A stretch of DNA of 44,139 nt from CAYRVF01 sp964427535. GTDB lineage: Bacteria > Chloroflexota > Ktedonobacteria > Ktedonobacterales > JADMIN01. Within the stretch, counting starts at the first letter, position 1. Every line of letters begins with the position of its first letter. The notes under the pieces were generated by a model. That model made no database searches and was not told the DNA's origin. It saw only the letters and a list, made by a program, of their open reading frames with translations. A program made the translations under genes and the position numbers. This document shows positions 31,585-39,685 of the stretch, piece by piece. The stretch is taken from the NCBI GenBank assembly GCA_964427535.1, contig CAYRVF010000027.1, forward strand, positions 1 to 44,139. The letters run 5' to 3'.

Positions 31585-32904
31585 ATGACGACGGGATACG
31601 ACACGCGACCGAGCTTCGAGCAGCGACTACGCGAGCGATCCAAGCGGCTGACGAAGCGGCGCGCCCAGCGTGTTCTGCGCGTCGCGCTCGGCGGTATCGG
31701 CTGGCTCACACGCACCTCAGGTCCATTTTCGCCGCTGTCTCCGGGCGATCCCGCCGTCAAACGGATTCTGGTGATTCGCGTCGACCTGCTCGGCGACGCG
31801 CTGCTCAGCACACCGGCTGTCACGGCCCTGCGTCGCGGCTACCCCAACGCCGAGATCGATATGCTCGTCACGACGGCTTCCGCGCCGCTGCTCCAGGGGC
31901 AGCCATCACTCGGCCGGGTGCTGCCTTACGATCCGCACATCTGGCGGCAACCGGCTGCCTGGCTCAGGCGCGCGACCTGGCGCGATGCCAGACGGTTCCT
32001 CCGCGAGGTGCGCGGACGGCGCTACGATCTAGCGGTCAGTGTTTCGGGTGACATCGGCAGCATCGTCACCCGGCTGACGGGCACCCACCGCCGGGTCGGG
32101 TTCGCGGGCGAGGCCTATCCTTTCTTCCTGACCGATCCGGTGCCCGGCAAGCGCTACGACATCCACCAGCACGAGGTGGATTACGTGCTCACGCTCGCAC
32201 GCGCCGCCGGAGGTGTCGTCGTCCCCGCGGACCGGCAGCCACGGCTCGCCGTACAGCCCGCCGCCCGAGCCGCCGTGATGGAGACAATCGTCACAGCCCG
32301 CACGGCGCTCGATGCGCGGGGTCCGTTGCTCACGCTGCACGCTGGCGCGCGCAACGGGCAGGCCAAACGCTGGCCGCCGGAGCACTTCGCCGCGCTCGCG
32401 GACCGTGCCGCGAATGAACTGGGTGCTCTGGTGGTGCTCACCGGCGCACCTTCCGACGCGGAGATCGCGCGCCAAGTGGTCGACGTGACCCACGCCCCCA
32501 TGCTGAACCTCGTCGGCAAGACGTCGCTGCCGGAGCTGACGGCGCTGCTCGCCTTGAGCGATGTCGTGGTGACTGGCGACAGCGGGCCAATGCACATCGC
32601 CTGCGCAGTGAATACTCAAGTCGTCGTGCTCCACGGACCGACTGATCCTGCTATAAGCGGGCCAGTCGCGCCTGACGCGGTGGTGTTGCGGCGTCGCCTG
32701 TGGTGCTCGCCGTGCTACGACGCCAGCGAGACCGCCGAGTGCCGCTTCGGGAACCCCGTCTGCATGAAGCAGCTCGGCCCAGACCTCGTCTTCCGTGCCC
32801 TCCAACGCCAGCTCAACCGCCGGGCGCTCAACGACAAGGAGACCGAGACCGAGAATTCACACCCAATGCTGGACATGTCCGGTGCGCCGGTTTCGTTCTC
32901 CTGA
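31585..32904 (+). CDS. Family 9 glycosyltransferase (heptosyltransferase-like), first copy
   Basis: A 439-residue GT-B enzyme of the ADP-heptose:LPS heptosyltransferase family. After a basic N-terminus (1-58) comes the family start KRILVIRVDLLGDALLSTPA, with the Asp and Gly residues that contact the acceptor. The second domain has LLTLHAGARNGQAKRWPPEHF, the donor loop TGAPSDAEIARQV, and VVTGDSGPMHIACAV with the conserved Asp-Ser-Gly-Pro-Met-His. A Cys-rich end (WCSPCYDASETAECRFG) follows. The usual substrate is LPS heptose, but Chloroflexota generally lack LPS, so it probably adds a sugar to another surface glycan. The ATG at 31585 is preceded by GGAG. The C-terminus overlaps the start of the second copy. 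Confidence 0.9.
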   Translation: MTTGYDTRPSFEQRLRERSKRLTKRRAQRVLRVALGGIGWLTRTSGPFSPLSPGDPAVKRILVIRVDLLGDALLSTPAVTALRRGYPNAEIDMLVTTASAPLLQGQPSLGRVLPYDPHIWRQPAAWLRRATWRDARRFLREVRGRRYDLAVSVSGDIGSIVTRLTGTHRRVGFAGEAYPFFLTDPVPGKRYDIHQHEVDYVLTLARAAGGVVVPADRQPRLAVQPAARAAVMETIVTARTALDARGPLLTLHAGARNGQAKRWPPEHFAALADRAANELGALVVLTGAPSDAEIARQVVDVTHAPMLNLVGKTSLPELTALLALSDVVVTGDSGPMHIACAVNTQVVVLHGPTDPAISGPVAPDAVVLRRRLWCSPCYDASETAECRFGNPVCMKQLGPDLVFRALQRQLNRRALNDKETETENSHPMLDMSGAPVSFS

Positions 32905-34060
32905 ACCGGCGAGGGTCCAGCCCCTCAAGCCGGACGCGCGCATTCTGGTCGTCAAGCTGGCCACGGCTGGTGATGCGCTACTCACCACGCCCGCCCTGCG
33001 CGCGCTGCGACGGCGCTATCCGTCTGCGCGCATCGATCTGCTCACGACCGAGACCGGCGCGGCGCTGCTTGCGCACTCGCCGCTGCTCGACTCCTGCCTG
33101 GTGCTCGACAAATACGCGTTCGACTCGCCCATTGGAGCGCTGCTCCGTCCGCACCGGCTGGCAGCGCTCGTGCCGTTCCTGCTGCGTCTGCGCCGGACGC
33201 GCTACGATGCCGTCGTGCTCCTCCATCACCTGACGCTGCGATTCGGCCGGCTGAAGTACCGCGCGCTGCTGCTCGCGATGGGCGCCCCAGCCCGCGTGGG
33301 CCTCGACAATGGCCACGGCGACTTCCTGAACGTGCGCGTTGACGACGACGGCTTTGGTGCGCGCCACGAGGCGGAGTATGCGCTTGATGTCGCCGCCGCG
33401 CTCGATGCCCGGCCTGACCACGACGAGCAGTGCGTGACGCTCACCGACCTCGGCTGGCCGGTCTCCGAGGCGCGTGCCACGCCGTTGCCTCGAGACGTGC
33501 CCCCGCGGATCGCGCTTCACCCTGGCAGCGGGAGCTACAGCACCGCGCGCCGCTGGCCCGCTCCGCACTTCACCACCCTCGCGGGCGAGCTGCATGCGCG
33601 TCTCGGCGCCGAGGTGGTGCTGGTCGGCGGGCAGGACGAGACCGCGCTGCACGAGCACATCCTCGCCCAGCTCGAACATCCCGGCTGGGCGCGGTCGGCC
33701 GCCGGGAGCACGACGCCACGCGAGCTCGCCGGCATCCTGCGGTCGTGCGCGCTCTTCATCGGCAACGATTCGTTCCCGATGCATCTGGCTGTCGCGCTCG
33801 GCGTCCCGGTGGTCGCCGTCTTTGGCCCGTCCAACGCGGATGCCTGGGGACCCTTCACGCCGGGACATCCTGAGCGCGCGGTGATCGTGCGGCGCACCGA
33901 CCTGGCGTGCAGTCCCTGCATCTACCGGGGACACAGCCTCGGCATGCCGCAGGGGTGCCCGCCCCGACCCTGCCTGACGGAGCTTACACCGCGGACGGTT
34001 CTGGCCGCTGCGCTGCGTCTGCTACGGACGCTACCGGCTGACGGTGGACGGGCCGGCTAA
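32882..34060 (+). CDS. Family 9 glycosyltransferase (heptosyltransferase-like), second copy
   Basis: A 392-residue relative of the preceding gene. Its family start is DARILVVKLATAGDALLTTP, followed by ALRRRYPSARIDLLT. The second domain has RIALHPGSGSYSTARRWPAP, LVGGQDETALHEH, and FIGNDSFPMHLAVALGVPVV, with the Asp-Ser-X-Pro-Met-His site. The C-terminal part carries Cys residues (LACSPCIYRG, GCPPRPCL) similar to the first copy. The start is best placed at the GTG at 32882, inside the 3' end of the first copy; the open frame continues upstream but only as an overlap shadow. Its last 77 bases overlap the convergent radical SAM gene. The two enzymes probably add consecutive sugars. Confidence 0.88.
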   Translation: MRRFRSPEPARVQPLKPDARILVVKLATAGDALLTTPALRALRRRYPSARIDLLTTETGAALLAHSPLLDSCLVLDKYAFDSPIGALLRPHRLAALVPFLLRLRRTRYDAVVLLHHLTLRFGRLKYRALLLAMGAPARVGLDNGHGDFLNVRVDDDGFGARHEAEYALDVAAALDARPDHDEQCVTLTDLGWPVSEARATPLPRDVPPRIALHPGSGSYSTARRWPAPHFTTLAGELHARLGAEVVLVGGQDETALHEHILAQLEHPGWARSAAGSTTPRELAGILRSCALFIGNDSFPMHLAVALGVPVVAVFGPSNADAWGPFTPGHPERAVIVRRTDLACSPCIYRGHSLGMPQGCPPRPCLTELTPRTVLAAALRLLRTLPADGGRAG

Positions 34061-35285
34061 AGTTGCCTATCGCAACCTCTGGCGCCTCTCGGCGAAGGAT
34101 CTCGACGAGGGTGGCGATGCCGAGTGGCTTACCGTTCGGTCGGGGAATCTTCGGCAGCAATACTTCGGGGTCGATGTTGAGATTGCGAAGCTGCACCAGC
34201 CGCACGCCCGTCTCCTTGAGGAAGGCGAGCAACGCCTCCACTTCATCCTCACAGTCGATCAGACCGGGGAAACAGAGCAGATTGATCGACGTATACACGC
34301 CCGCGTCGCGCGCCAGCACGAGCGACCGCTTGACGTGCTCGAAGGTGTAGCCAAGCGGGCGATAGTAGGCGTCGTACGTCTCGCGCCTGGCCGAGATGGT
34401 GCTCGCGCGCAGGCTGTCGAGGCCGGCGTCGTAGAGCCGTTGCAGCATGCGCGGATTGCTCGCGTTGGTGTTGATGTTGATCGTGCCGCGGTCGGTGCGC
34501 GCGCGAATACCTTTGATAGCCCGCTCAATCAGGTGAGCCTTGAGCAGCGGCTCGCCCTCACACCCTTGACCGAAGCTGTAGATCGCGTCCTGCGCCTGTT
34601 GGAGGTGTCGCACGCCCGTCTCGACGACATCCTCCTCCGAGGGAATGAAGAGCAGCCGGTCCTGCGGCGACACCAGCCCGTCCTCATCCTGCTTGGAGAT
34701 GCACCCGACACAGCGCGCATTGCAGCCAGGCGAGACGGCGACCGCGCCCTCCCACCGGCGGAAGAAGAGGTTGCTCGCCGTCGGACACGAGTAGTCCAGC
34801 GCGCAATGGGCGTGATGAGCCAGCACCCGGTTCTCCGGCTCCTCCGCCAGCCGCTCGCGCACCAGCCGTTCGAGCCGCCGCCGGTCAAACGCGCGCGGCA
34901 GCCAGCGGTCAGGCGTGTCCGTCTTGATCGCGGCCGCGTAGAGCCGACCGCGCCATCCCGCGACGGACGTATAGCCGAAGAATGGCAGCGACTCGGTCTC
35001 GGGCGTCTTCTCGTAAGCGGGCAGCTTCGTCCGCGTGTAGCCGATTGGCAGCAGCGCGGCCAGCGCCCAGCCCTGCTTCGCGCTCACCACCTGACGCGCG
35101 CCTGAGTCGTCCAGTCCGACGGCCAGGCGGGCGGGCAGCATCGAGAGTGTGGCGCCGTCGGGCAGGGGGAGCAGATCATCCGGAGAAAGCGGCTCGCCCG
35201 CGAAATCGATCGCGCGGAGCGAACGCCGCTCGCCGACGTCGCCGTCGACAGTGCTGTAGACAAGATACGGAAGCTCTCGTGGCAT
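33984..35285 (-). CDS. Radical SAM protein of unknown function
   Basis: A 433-residue radical SAM enzyme. The cluster motif is Cys188, Cys192, Cys195 in SPGCNARCVGCIS. Downstream are YSFGQGCEGEPLL (replacing the common GGEP loop), a TININTNASNPRML strand and DSLRASTISARRETYDAYYRP. It has an N-terminal region of about 155 residues without a recognised domain and two further Cys (161, 167) in HCALDYSC just before the core, perhaps for a second metal. It is not MoaA, QueE or a pyruvate-formate-lyase activase by motif. One base separates its ATG from the stop of the small gene upstream. The substrate is unknown. Confidence 0.85.
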   Translation of the reverse strand: MPRELPYLVYSTVDGDVGERRSLRAIDFAGEPLSPDDLLPLPDGATLSMLPARLAVGLDDSGARQVVSAKQGWALAALLPIGYTRTKLPAYEKTPETESLPFFGYTSVAGWRGRLYAAAIKTDTPDRWLPRAFDRRRLERLVRERLAEEPENRVLAHHAHCALDYSCPTASNLFFRRWEGAVAVSPGCNARCVGCISKQDEDGLVSPQDRLLFIPSEEDVVETGVRHLQQAQDAIYSFGQGCEGEPLLKAHLIERAIKGIRARTDRGTININTNASNPRMLQRLYDAGLDSLRASTISARRETYDAYYRPLGYTFEHVKRSLVLARDAGVYTSINLLCFPGLIDCEDEVEALLAFLKETGVRLVQLRNLNIDPEVLLPKIPRPNGKPLGIATLVEILRREAPEVAIGNFSRPVHRQPVASVADAAQRPEPSAV

Positions 35286-35286
35286 A

Positions 35287-35586
35287 TTAGTAGGGTAACT
35301 CCGCTTGCGGTAAAGGAGAGAGATGGAGGTCTTCTAGATCGAGTTCCGTCGCCTGCAGGCTGGCCTCGAAGACCTGTGGCACCTCGGCTTCCGCCTCAGC
35401 CACAGCATCGAGCGCCTCGCCCTGCTCTTCATAGAGGAAGCTCAGCACGACGTGGGTACCGAACGGCGACTGAGTCATCTGATGAATGACGGGGTGCGCT
35501 GAGTGGAGCCATACATTCACGAGCGCTTCGAGCTCGGCGACGTCGTCGCCACATGCCGCACTGTTGAACGCCTTCAGACGCAGCAT
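35287..35586 (-). CDS. Small protein of unknown function, coupled to radical SAM gene
   Basis: A 99-residue acidic protein that starts at the ATG at 35586, preceded by GGAGGGAAG. The N-terminal half is a beta-alpha-beta pattern (MLRLKAFNSAACGDDVAELE, then a helix and TQSPFGTHVVLSFLYEE) like the small Cse60-type or divergently named sporulation-associated proteins. The C-terminal 45 residues are Glu/Ala/Leu-rich and low in complexity. It is separated from the radical SAM start by one base, so the two are translated together. I do not think it is a RiPP precursor, because there is no Cys- or Gly-rich core or leader-type boundary. Confidence 0.65.
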   Translation of the reverse strand: MLRLKAFNSAACGDDVAELEALVNVWLHSAHPVIHQMTQSPFGTHVVLSFLYEEQGEALDAVAEAEAEVPQVFEASLQATELDLEDLHLSPLPQAELPY

Positions 35587-35722
35587 ACTTCCCTCCAGGC
35601 CCCAGCACTCAGCGCCCACGCTCCGAGGAATAGGCGAAAGCCGTTGCGCCCCAACTGGACGTAACGGCTCTCATTGTAGCACAGCAACACAGGCGGGTTG
35701 TCGGAGGCATCCGCCGCGTGGC

Positions 35723-36181
35723 CTAGCGCGTGAAGCGGCTGGCGACCAGCGCGAACACACCGCGCCAGATCCCTAGAAAAACCGCGTTGGCGAGCAGAAT
35801 GACGATCGCGAAGCTCACCGGCATCTGGTGGTCCGGCGCGAAGAGCACCCGCAGCACCAGCGCAGCAGGCCACGCGCAGAGCCACGCCAGCTCCGTCCGC
35901 TTCAGCATCGCCGGAACCGCCCGGGTGAACCGCTCGCGGAACGCACCGACGAATGGCGAGACCAGGAACCAGCCGAGCGCGAACGGAAACGCCGTCGTCA
36001 CGATCGAGCCGAGCGTGCGCGCCTCGTGATGACTCGTCTGCCCCGCGCTGGCAAAGACGAGGAACGAGACGATGTCGCCGGCGACCAGCACCGCCGGGCG
36101 CCAGGGAATCCGACCGGCGGGAGCGGAAGAGCGGACGGCGGGCGTCTCAGCGGGCGTATCAGATGGTGCACGTGTCTTCAT
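35723..36181 (-). CDS. DUF3054 family membrane protein
   Basis: A 152-residue protein with a polar, Pro/Ala-rich N-terminus and four helices. The first helix block, VLVAGDIVSFLVFASAGQTS, is followed by HHE and TAFPFALGWFLVSPFVGAF, which match the DUF3054 pattern (Asp in the first helix, Gly-X-X-S-H, and the Pro-Phe-X-X-Gly-Trp motif). Function is unknown. It is 39 bases from the next gene on the same strand and 136 bases before the small protein gene. The ATG at 36181 has no strong ribosome site. Confidence 0.78.
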   Translation of the reverse strand: MKTRAPSDTPAETPAVRSSAPAGRIPWRPAVLVAGDIVSFLVFASAGQTSHHEARTLGSIVTTAFPFALGWFLVSPFVGAFRERFTRAVPAMLKRTELAWLCAWPAALVLRVLFAPDHQMPVSFAIVILLANAVFLGIWRGVFALVASRFTR

Positions 36182-36220
36182 AGCGGGGTACGATTCCTCA
36201 CCGAGTAGGGGGACAACGGG

Positions 36221-36625
36221 CTAGTGACCTGCGATAAAGGCGACGAACACGATAATCGCGAGATGCACGAGCATCGCCAGCAGAAACGACCAGAACAAGA
36301 GCAGCGTCCAGGAATGGTCGCTGAGCTGACCGAAACGCGCCCGCCGGGCCGAGGGCGTCCGCTCCGTCGAGACGAGACCCACCGCGACGCGCAGGCGCAT
36401 TGGCGAGCGCACGGGCGCGCGCGTCATCTGCTCTTTCACGGCCTCGTTACAGTCGCGGCAGAGTGCCCACGAGAGTCGCGGCTCCGGCACGTCTCCGGTT
36501 TCTTCCAGGTAATAGACAGACGAGCCGAGCCGTCGCGCGCACACGTCGCAGCGCAACGGCCCGGCTACGGTCCGGAATCGTTCAGCCTCTTGTGGACCAG
36601 CATTCGTGCTTCCGGTCGGGAGCAT
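36221..36625 (-). CDS. Small zinc-ribbon membrane protein
   Basis: A 134-residue protein of unknown family. Its N-terminal half has two Cys pairs, CDVC and CRDC, separated by about 37 residues around SSVYYLEETGDVPEP, a likely zinc ribbon. The C-terminal 30 residues form one hydrophobic helix (LLLFWSFLLAMLVHLAIIVF) that would anchor it with the ribbon inside the cytoplasm. The start at 36625 has AGGTGG five bases upstream; a GTG at 36634 is also open. It lies 86 bases after the cytochrome oxidase subunit III gene on the same strand; a link to respiration is possible but unproven. Confidence 0.65.
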   Translation of the reverse strand: MLPTGSTNAGPQEAERFRTVAGPLRCDVCARRLGSSVYYLEETGDVPEPRLSWALCRDCNEAVKEQMTRAPVRSPMRLRVAVGLVSTERTPSARRARFGQLSDHSWTLLLFWSFLLAMLVHLAIIVFVAFIAGH

Positions 36626-36711
36626 GTTGTCCACCTGCCGTGATCCTTCCCAGAGAGCCGTCGCGTGGCTTCAGCGCGAATGCTGGCCCCGCGAACGTGT
36701 CTTCGGCGTCT

Positions 36712-37314
36712 CTAGAGAAGGTACAACACCGTGAACAGAACTATCCAGACGGCATCGACGAAGTGCCAGTACATCTCGACCGCCGAGATGGGGAAGTGTT
36801 TCTCCTTGGTGAAGTCGCCCCGCAGCGAGCGCGCCCACATCACCAGCAGGAAGAGGATGCCCGCCGTCACGTGCGCGCTGTGGAAGCCCGTCAGCACGAA
36901 GAACGTCGAGCCGAAGACACCGGCACCCGGCCCAAACGCCGAGTGGGTGTACTCCCAGATCACGCCGCCGATGAAGATCGAGCCTAGCAGCGCCGTGAGG
37001 AAGAGGCCGATCGTCAGGCCGCGCTTGTTGCCCTTGGAGATCGAGCGAGCCGCATAGTGCATCGGGAAGCTGCTGCTCAGCAGCACAACCGTGTTGATGG
37101 ACGGAATCAGCCGCTCAAGCTCGAGATGGGTGAAGGGTGGAGGCGGCCACGCGCCCGCGCGAACTCGCAGGTACAGATACGCGGCGATGAGGTTGGCGAA
37201 GAAAACAGCCTCAGACGACAGGAAGAACACCATTCCGTACCAGCCAAATCCTCGGCTTGGTGCCTCGTGTTCCTCTGTGCTGATCGCCTGAGACGGCGTG
37301 ATAGTCGTGCTCAT
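36712..37314 (-). CDS. ctaE: Cytochrome c oxidase subunit III
   Basis: Heme-copper oxidase subunit III, which stabilises the proton-pumping core. The 200-residue, five-helix form lacks the first two helices of the mitochondrial protein. Visible are WYGMVFFLSSEAVFFANLIA with the conserved Glu, INTVVLLSSSFPMHYA, the FVLTGFHSAHVTAGILFLLV block with its FHxxHV signature, and the terminal EMYWHFVDAVWIVLFTVLYL with WHFVD. AGGGGA lies nine bases upstream of the ATG. It follows the subunit IV-like gene by 43 bases. Subunits I and II are not in this window. Confidence 0.95.
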   Translation of the reverse strand: MSTTITPSQAISTEEHEAPSRGFGWYGMVFFLSSEAVFFANLIAAYLYLRVRAGAWPPPPFTHLELERLIPSINTVVLLSSSFPMHYAARSISKGNKRGLTIGLFLTALLGSIFIGGVIWEYTHSAFGPGAGVFGSTFFVLTGFHSAHVTAGILFLLVMWARSLRGDFTKEKHFPISAVEMYWHFVDAVWIVLFTVLYLL

Positions 37315-37357
37315 GTCGTCGAATCCCCTCTAGAGTCTCGGTGTCCAGTCCCGCGGA

Positions 37358-37819
37358 TCAACTTGGCTCCAGGCCCCACGAGATCATCGAGATGAATGCG
37401 GCCACCAGGCCAATCGCCGTCAGGATCAACGTGTACTGCGCGATCAGCAGGCCAACGAACGCGATCATGACCGAGGCTCCGAGCACCAGGGGCCAGTAGC
37501 TCGGGTTGGGCAGATGGACACCGTGGTGGTCCTCTTCCCCTACCGTCACCGCCTCGCGCATCGCCGCGATTTCAGGAATCGGCTGAGGTGTCGTGATCAC
37601 GCGGACATTCGGCGAAAAGCCGATGCCGCCCATGAGGCGGTTTGCCTCGTCCAAATCGCCGGGCTCATTGCGAACCAGAAGCGCCTTCACGTTCTTGAAG
37701 ACCCAGAACTGTTCCGCATCCAGGCCCTTCGCCAGCGCATCAAGCTCGCCATCCTGCCGCACGAACGTCGCCGTCGCGCCGCCCGGATGGACGTATTGCA
37801 CCTCGTAGTTCTCCGGCAT
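37358..37819 (-). CDS. Cytochrome c oxidase subunit IV-like protein with N-terminal domain
   Basis: A 153-residue protein. The last 50 residues resemble the two-helix cytochrome c oxidase subunit IV of Actinobacteria and Chloroflexota: HLPNPSYWPLVLGASVMIAF, then LLIAQYTLILTAIGLVAAF. The first 95 residues form a soluble alpha/beta domain (YEVQYVHPGGATATFVRQ, QFWVFKNVKALLVRNE) that I do not recognise and that is not part of usual subunit IV. GAGGAG precedes the ATG. The location just before subunit III supports an accessory role in that oxidase. Confidence 0.75.
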   Translation of the reverse strand: MPENYEVQYVHPGGATATFVRQDGELDALAKGLDAEQFWVFKNVKALLVRNEPGDLDEANRLMGGIGFSPNVRVITTPQPIPEIAAMREAVTVGEEDHHGVHLPNPSYWPLVLGASVMIAFVGLLIAQYTLILTAIGLVAAFISMISWGLEPS

Positions 37820-37892
37820 GCCGCCTACTCCTCAACAGTAAGACGCAGATGTGCGCCGCCGATCGGCAGCCGCACGCATAAGAGCGTACACT

Positions 37893-37901
37893 ATTCTAAC
37901 A
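37893..37901 (-). promoter_or_regulatory. Candidate extended -10 promoter for the oxidase genes
   Basis: On the minus strand TGTTAGAAT resembles an extended -10 element, 74 bases upstream of the subunit IV-like ATG. There is no clear -35. The 161-base gap 37820-37980 otherwise holds nothing recognised. Confidence 0.3.
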
Positions 37902-37980
37902 TGTCGCTGCCCGCCAGACGAGATGTTTCCGCCGGTTGTCAGGAATGTTTCAGGTGAGCGCGTCGCCCATCCCGTCTCCG

Positions 37981-38142
37981 TCATTTCGCCGGCGTCTGAC
38001 TCTCGCGCTGCTCGACCATGTCGCGCACGGTCTCCAACTCGGTCCGCACGCCGCGCAGGCGAAGCGCCAGCCAGCCGAGATAGCCGAGCAGTGCGAGCCA
38101 GATGATCGCGTAGGCCGCGACGAGATACCCAATATTCTGCAT
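37981..38142 (-). CDS. CcmD-like small membrane protein
   Basis: A 53-residue protein: one N-terminal helix (MQNIGYLVAAYAIIWLALLG onward), then a charged helical tail (VRTELETVRDMVEQRESQTP). The size, single helix and Arg/Glu-rich tail match CcmD/CcmD-like proteins, which help release holo-CcmE from the CcmABC complex. It lies 66 bases after ccmC on the same strand with GGGGA six bases before the ATG, so position and form agree. CcmD proteins are poorly conserved, so the name rests mainly on context. Confidence 0.75.
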   Translation of the reverse strand: MQNIGYLVAAYAIIWLALLGYLGWLALRLRGVRTELETVRDMVEQRESQTPAK

Positions 38143-38208
38143 AGGAAGTCCCCACTCTCCTCCAAACGAGCGGCGTATGCCGTCCGTCTCAGACGCTCGC
38201 TCTATTGC

Positions 38209-38997
38209 CTAGTCGTCGGCATATTCCACACGCGCTCGTAGTTGCCGCACGGTCGTCTGCATCCGCTCCAGACGGTACACTTGCAGCAGCAGGAACGCGA
38301 ACAGCAACACAAAGGTGACGAGCGAGATCATGAACGCCAGCAACATCTGCGGCGGCAGTTGCGGCGTCCCACCCAGCGGGACGACCTGTGCCGGGTGCAA
38401 AGTGTTCCACCAGTTCACCGAGAGATAGTTGATCGGCACACCCACGAAGCCGATGATGCCGAGCACTGCCGCCGCCCGTGCGCCCCCTGCCGAGCGCCCA
38501 GTGTACATTCGCAGCAGCAGATACGCGATGTAGACGAACCACAGGATGAGCGAGGTGGTCAGCCGCGCGTCCCATACCCACCACGTGCCCCAGATGGGCC
38601 GACCCCAGAGCGAGCCAGAAATCAGCGTCAGCGTGGTGAAGACCGTGCCAATCTCGGCGGAAGCGCGCGCCAGTGAGTCCCAGCGTTCCTCGCCGCGCCA
38701 CAAATACAGAACGCTCGCGACGAAGACGACGAAGAACGCCAGATACGCGACCAGCGAAACAGGCACGTGGAAGTAGAAGATCCGCTGCACGTCGCCCTGC
38801 AGCGCATCGGTCGGCGCGTAGATCAGCGCCGCCCAGATCGAGACCATCATCCCGATGACGACGAGAGCGCCGAGCGCATACTCGCCGTAGCGCAGCGCTG
38901 GCCGTTCAGAGAGCCGCACCTTCTGTCCGCTCGCCGGTCCAGTGCCGGGCGCTTGCTCGACGCCAGACGCGCGCTGGCGTGGACTTATCACATGCAT
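38209..38997 (-). CDS. ccmC: Heme exporter/handling protein CcmC
   Basis: Presents heme to the chaperone CcmE during system I cytochrome c maturation. The 262 residues have six helices and the heme-handling WWD motif WGTWWVWD at 136-143. Flanking His residues are in FYFHVPV (His77) and NTLHP (His201), the expected axial ligands. The ATG at 38997 is chosen because AGGCGG lies six bases upstream and it leaves a 10-base gap after ccmB; a TTG at 39018 would overlap ccmB. The N-terminal 35 residues are a polar extension. Confidence 0.95.
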   Translation of the reverse strand: MHVISPRQRASGVEQAPGTGPASGQKVRLSERPALRYGEYALGALVVIGMMVSIWAALIYAPTDALQGDVQRIFYFHVPVSLVAYLAFFVVFVASVLYLWRGEERWDSLARASAEIGTVFTTLTLISGSLWGRPIWGTWWVWDARLTTSLILWFVYIAYLLLRMYTGRSAGGARAAAVLGIIGFVGVPINYLSVNWWNTLHPAQVVPLGGTPQLPPQMLLAFMISLVTFVLLFAFLLLQVYRLERMQTTVRQLRARVEYADD

Positions 38998-39007
38998 GGC
39001 GTTCCGC

Positions 39008-39685
39008 CTATTCCTCAATGACGAACTGAAAGGTGATCGACGCGATACTCAAGAATATGACATCGAAGGCGATCAGCAGACCAAGCCACGGCGCATCCGC
39101 CGCGACTGGCGCCACCAGCGCCTGGGTGGCCTTCACTGCGCCAATGACGACGGGCACGATCAGCGGGAAGACCAACAGCGGCAGCAGCACCTCACGCGCG
39201 CGCGTGGACGACGCCACCGCCGAGAACAGTGTGCCGATGGTCGCGATGCCCACCGTGCCGAAGACGACGATCGGCACGATGCCAGGCCGCAGTACGGGCA
39301 AGTTATACATCGCGGCGAAGACCGGCACCGCCACGACCTCGACCACGCCGATGAACACCAGATTGCCGAGCAGCTTGGCCCAAAAGATCACCTGCCGAGC
39401 CACCGGCAGCAACAGCAAGCGATCCATCGTGCCCCGGTCCTGCTCCGCCGCGAGCGTGCGACCCAGCCCGAGCAGACTGGCGAAGACGAATGCGATCCAC
39501 AGCGCGCCCGGCGCCACCGCGGTCTGATTGTCGACGCGCAGGTCAAAGGCGAAGTTGAAGACCACCAGCACGAGCAGCGCGAAGAGGCCCATGCCCAGCC
39601 AGACCTGCCGCGAGCGTAGCTCACAGCGCAGATCTTTCCAGACGAGCGCCCAGAGTTGGCGCCATGCGCGTGCGTGGAGTGTCAT
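39008..39685 (-). CDS. ccmB: Heme exporter permease CcmB
   Basis: Membrane component of the CcmAB ABC transporter in cytochrome c maturation. The 225 residues have about six helices, starting after the amphipathic WRQLWALVWKDLRCELRSRQ. Conserved blocks include LWIAFVFASLLGLGRTLAAE followed by QDRGTMDRLLLLPV, and the central KLLGNLVFIGVVEVVAVPVF. Its ATG overlaps the ccmA stop by four bases (ATGA), so translation is coupled. Confidence 0.95.
   Translation of the reverse strand: MTLHARAWRQLWALVWKDLRCELRSRQVWLGMGLFALLVLVVFNFAFDLRVDNQTAVAPGALWIAFVFASLLGLGRTLAAEQDRGTMDRLLLLPVARQVIFWAKLLGNLVFIGVVEVVAVPVFAAMYNLPVLRPGIVPIVVFGTVGIATIGTLFSAVASSTRAREVLLPLLVFPLIVPVVIGAVKATQALVAPVAADAPWLGLLIAFDVIFLSIASITFQFVIEE

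Noticed and set aside
32978..33934. Minus-strand open frame of 318 codons
   Set aside because: It is a shadow of the second GT9 gene; the composition is Arg/Gln/His-rich without motifs.
34044..35105. Plus-strand open frame of 353 codons
   Set aside because: It is antisense to the radical SAM gene, whose CX3CX2C motif is intact, and has no recognisable domain.
35287..35586. RiPP precursor next to a radical SAM maturase
   Set aside because: The small protein is 99 residues with a folded-looking N-terminal half and no Cys-, Gly- or repeat-rich core; the radical SAM protein lacks a recognisable SPASM Cys set.
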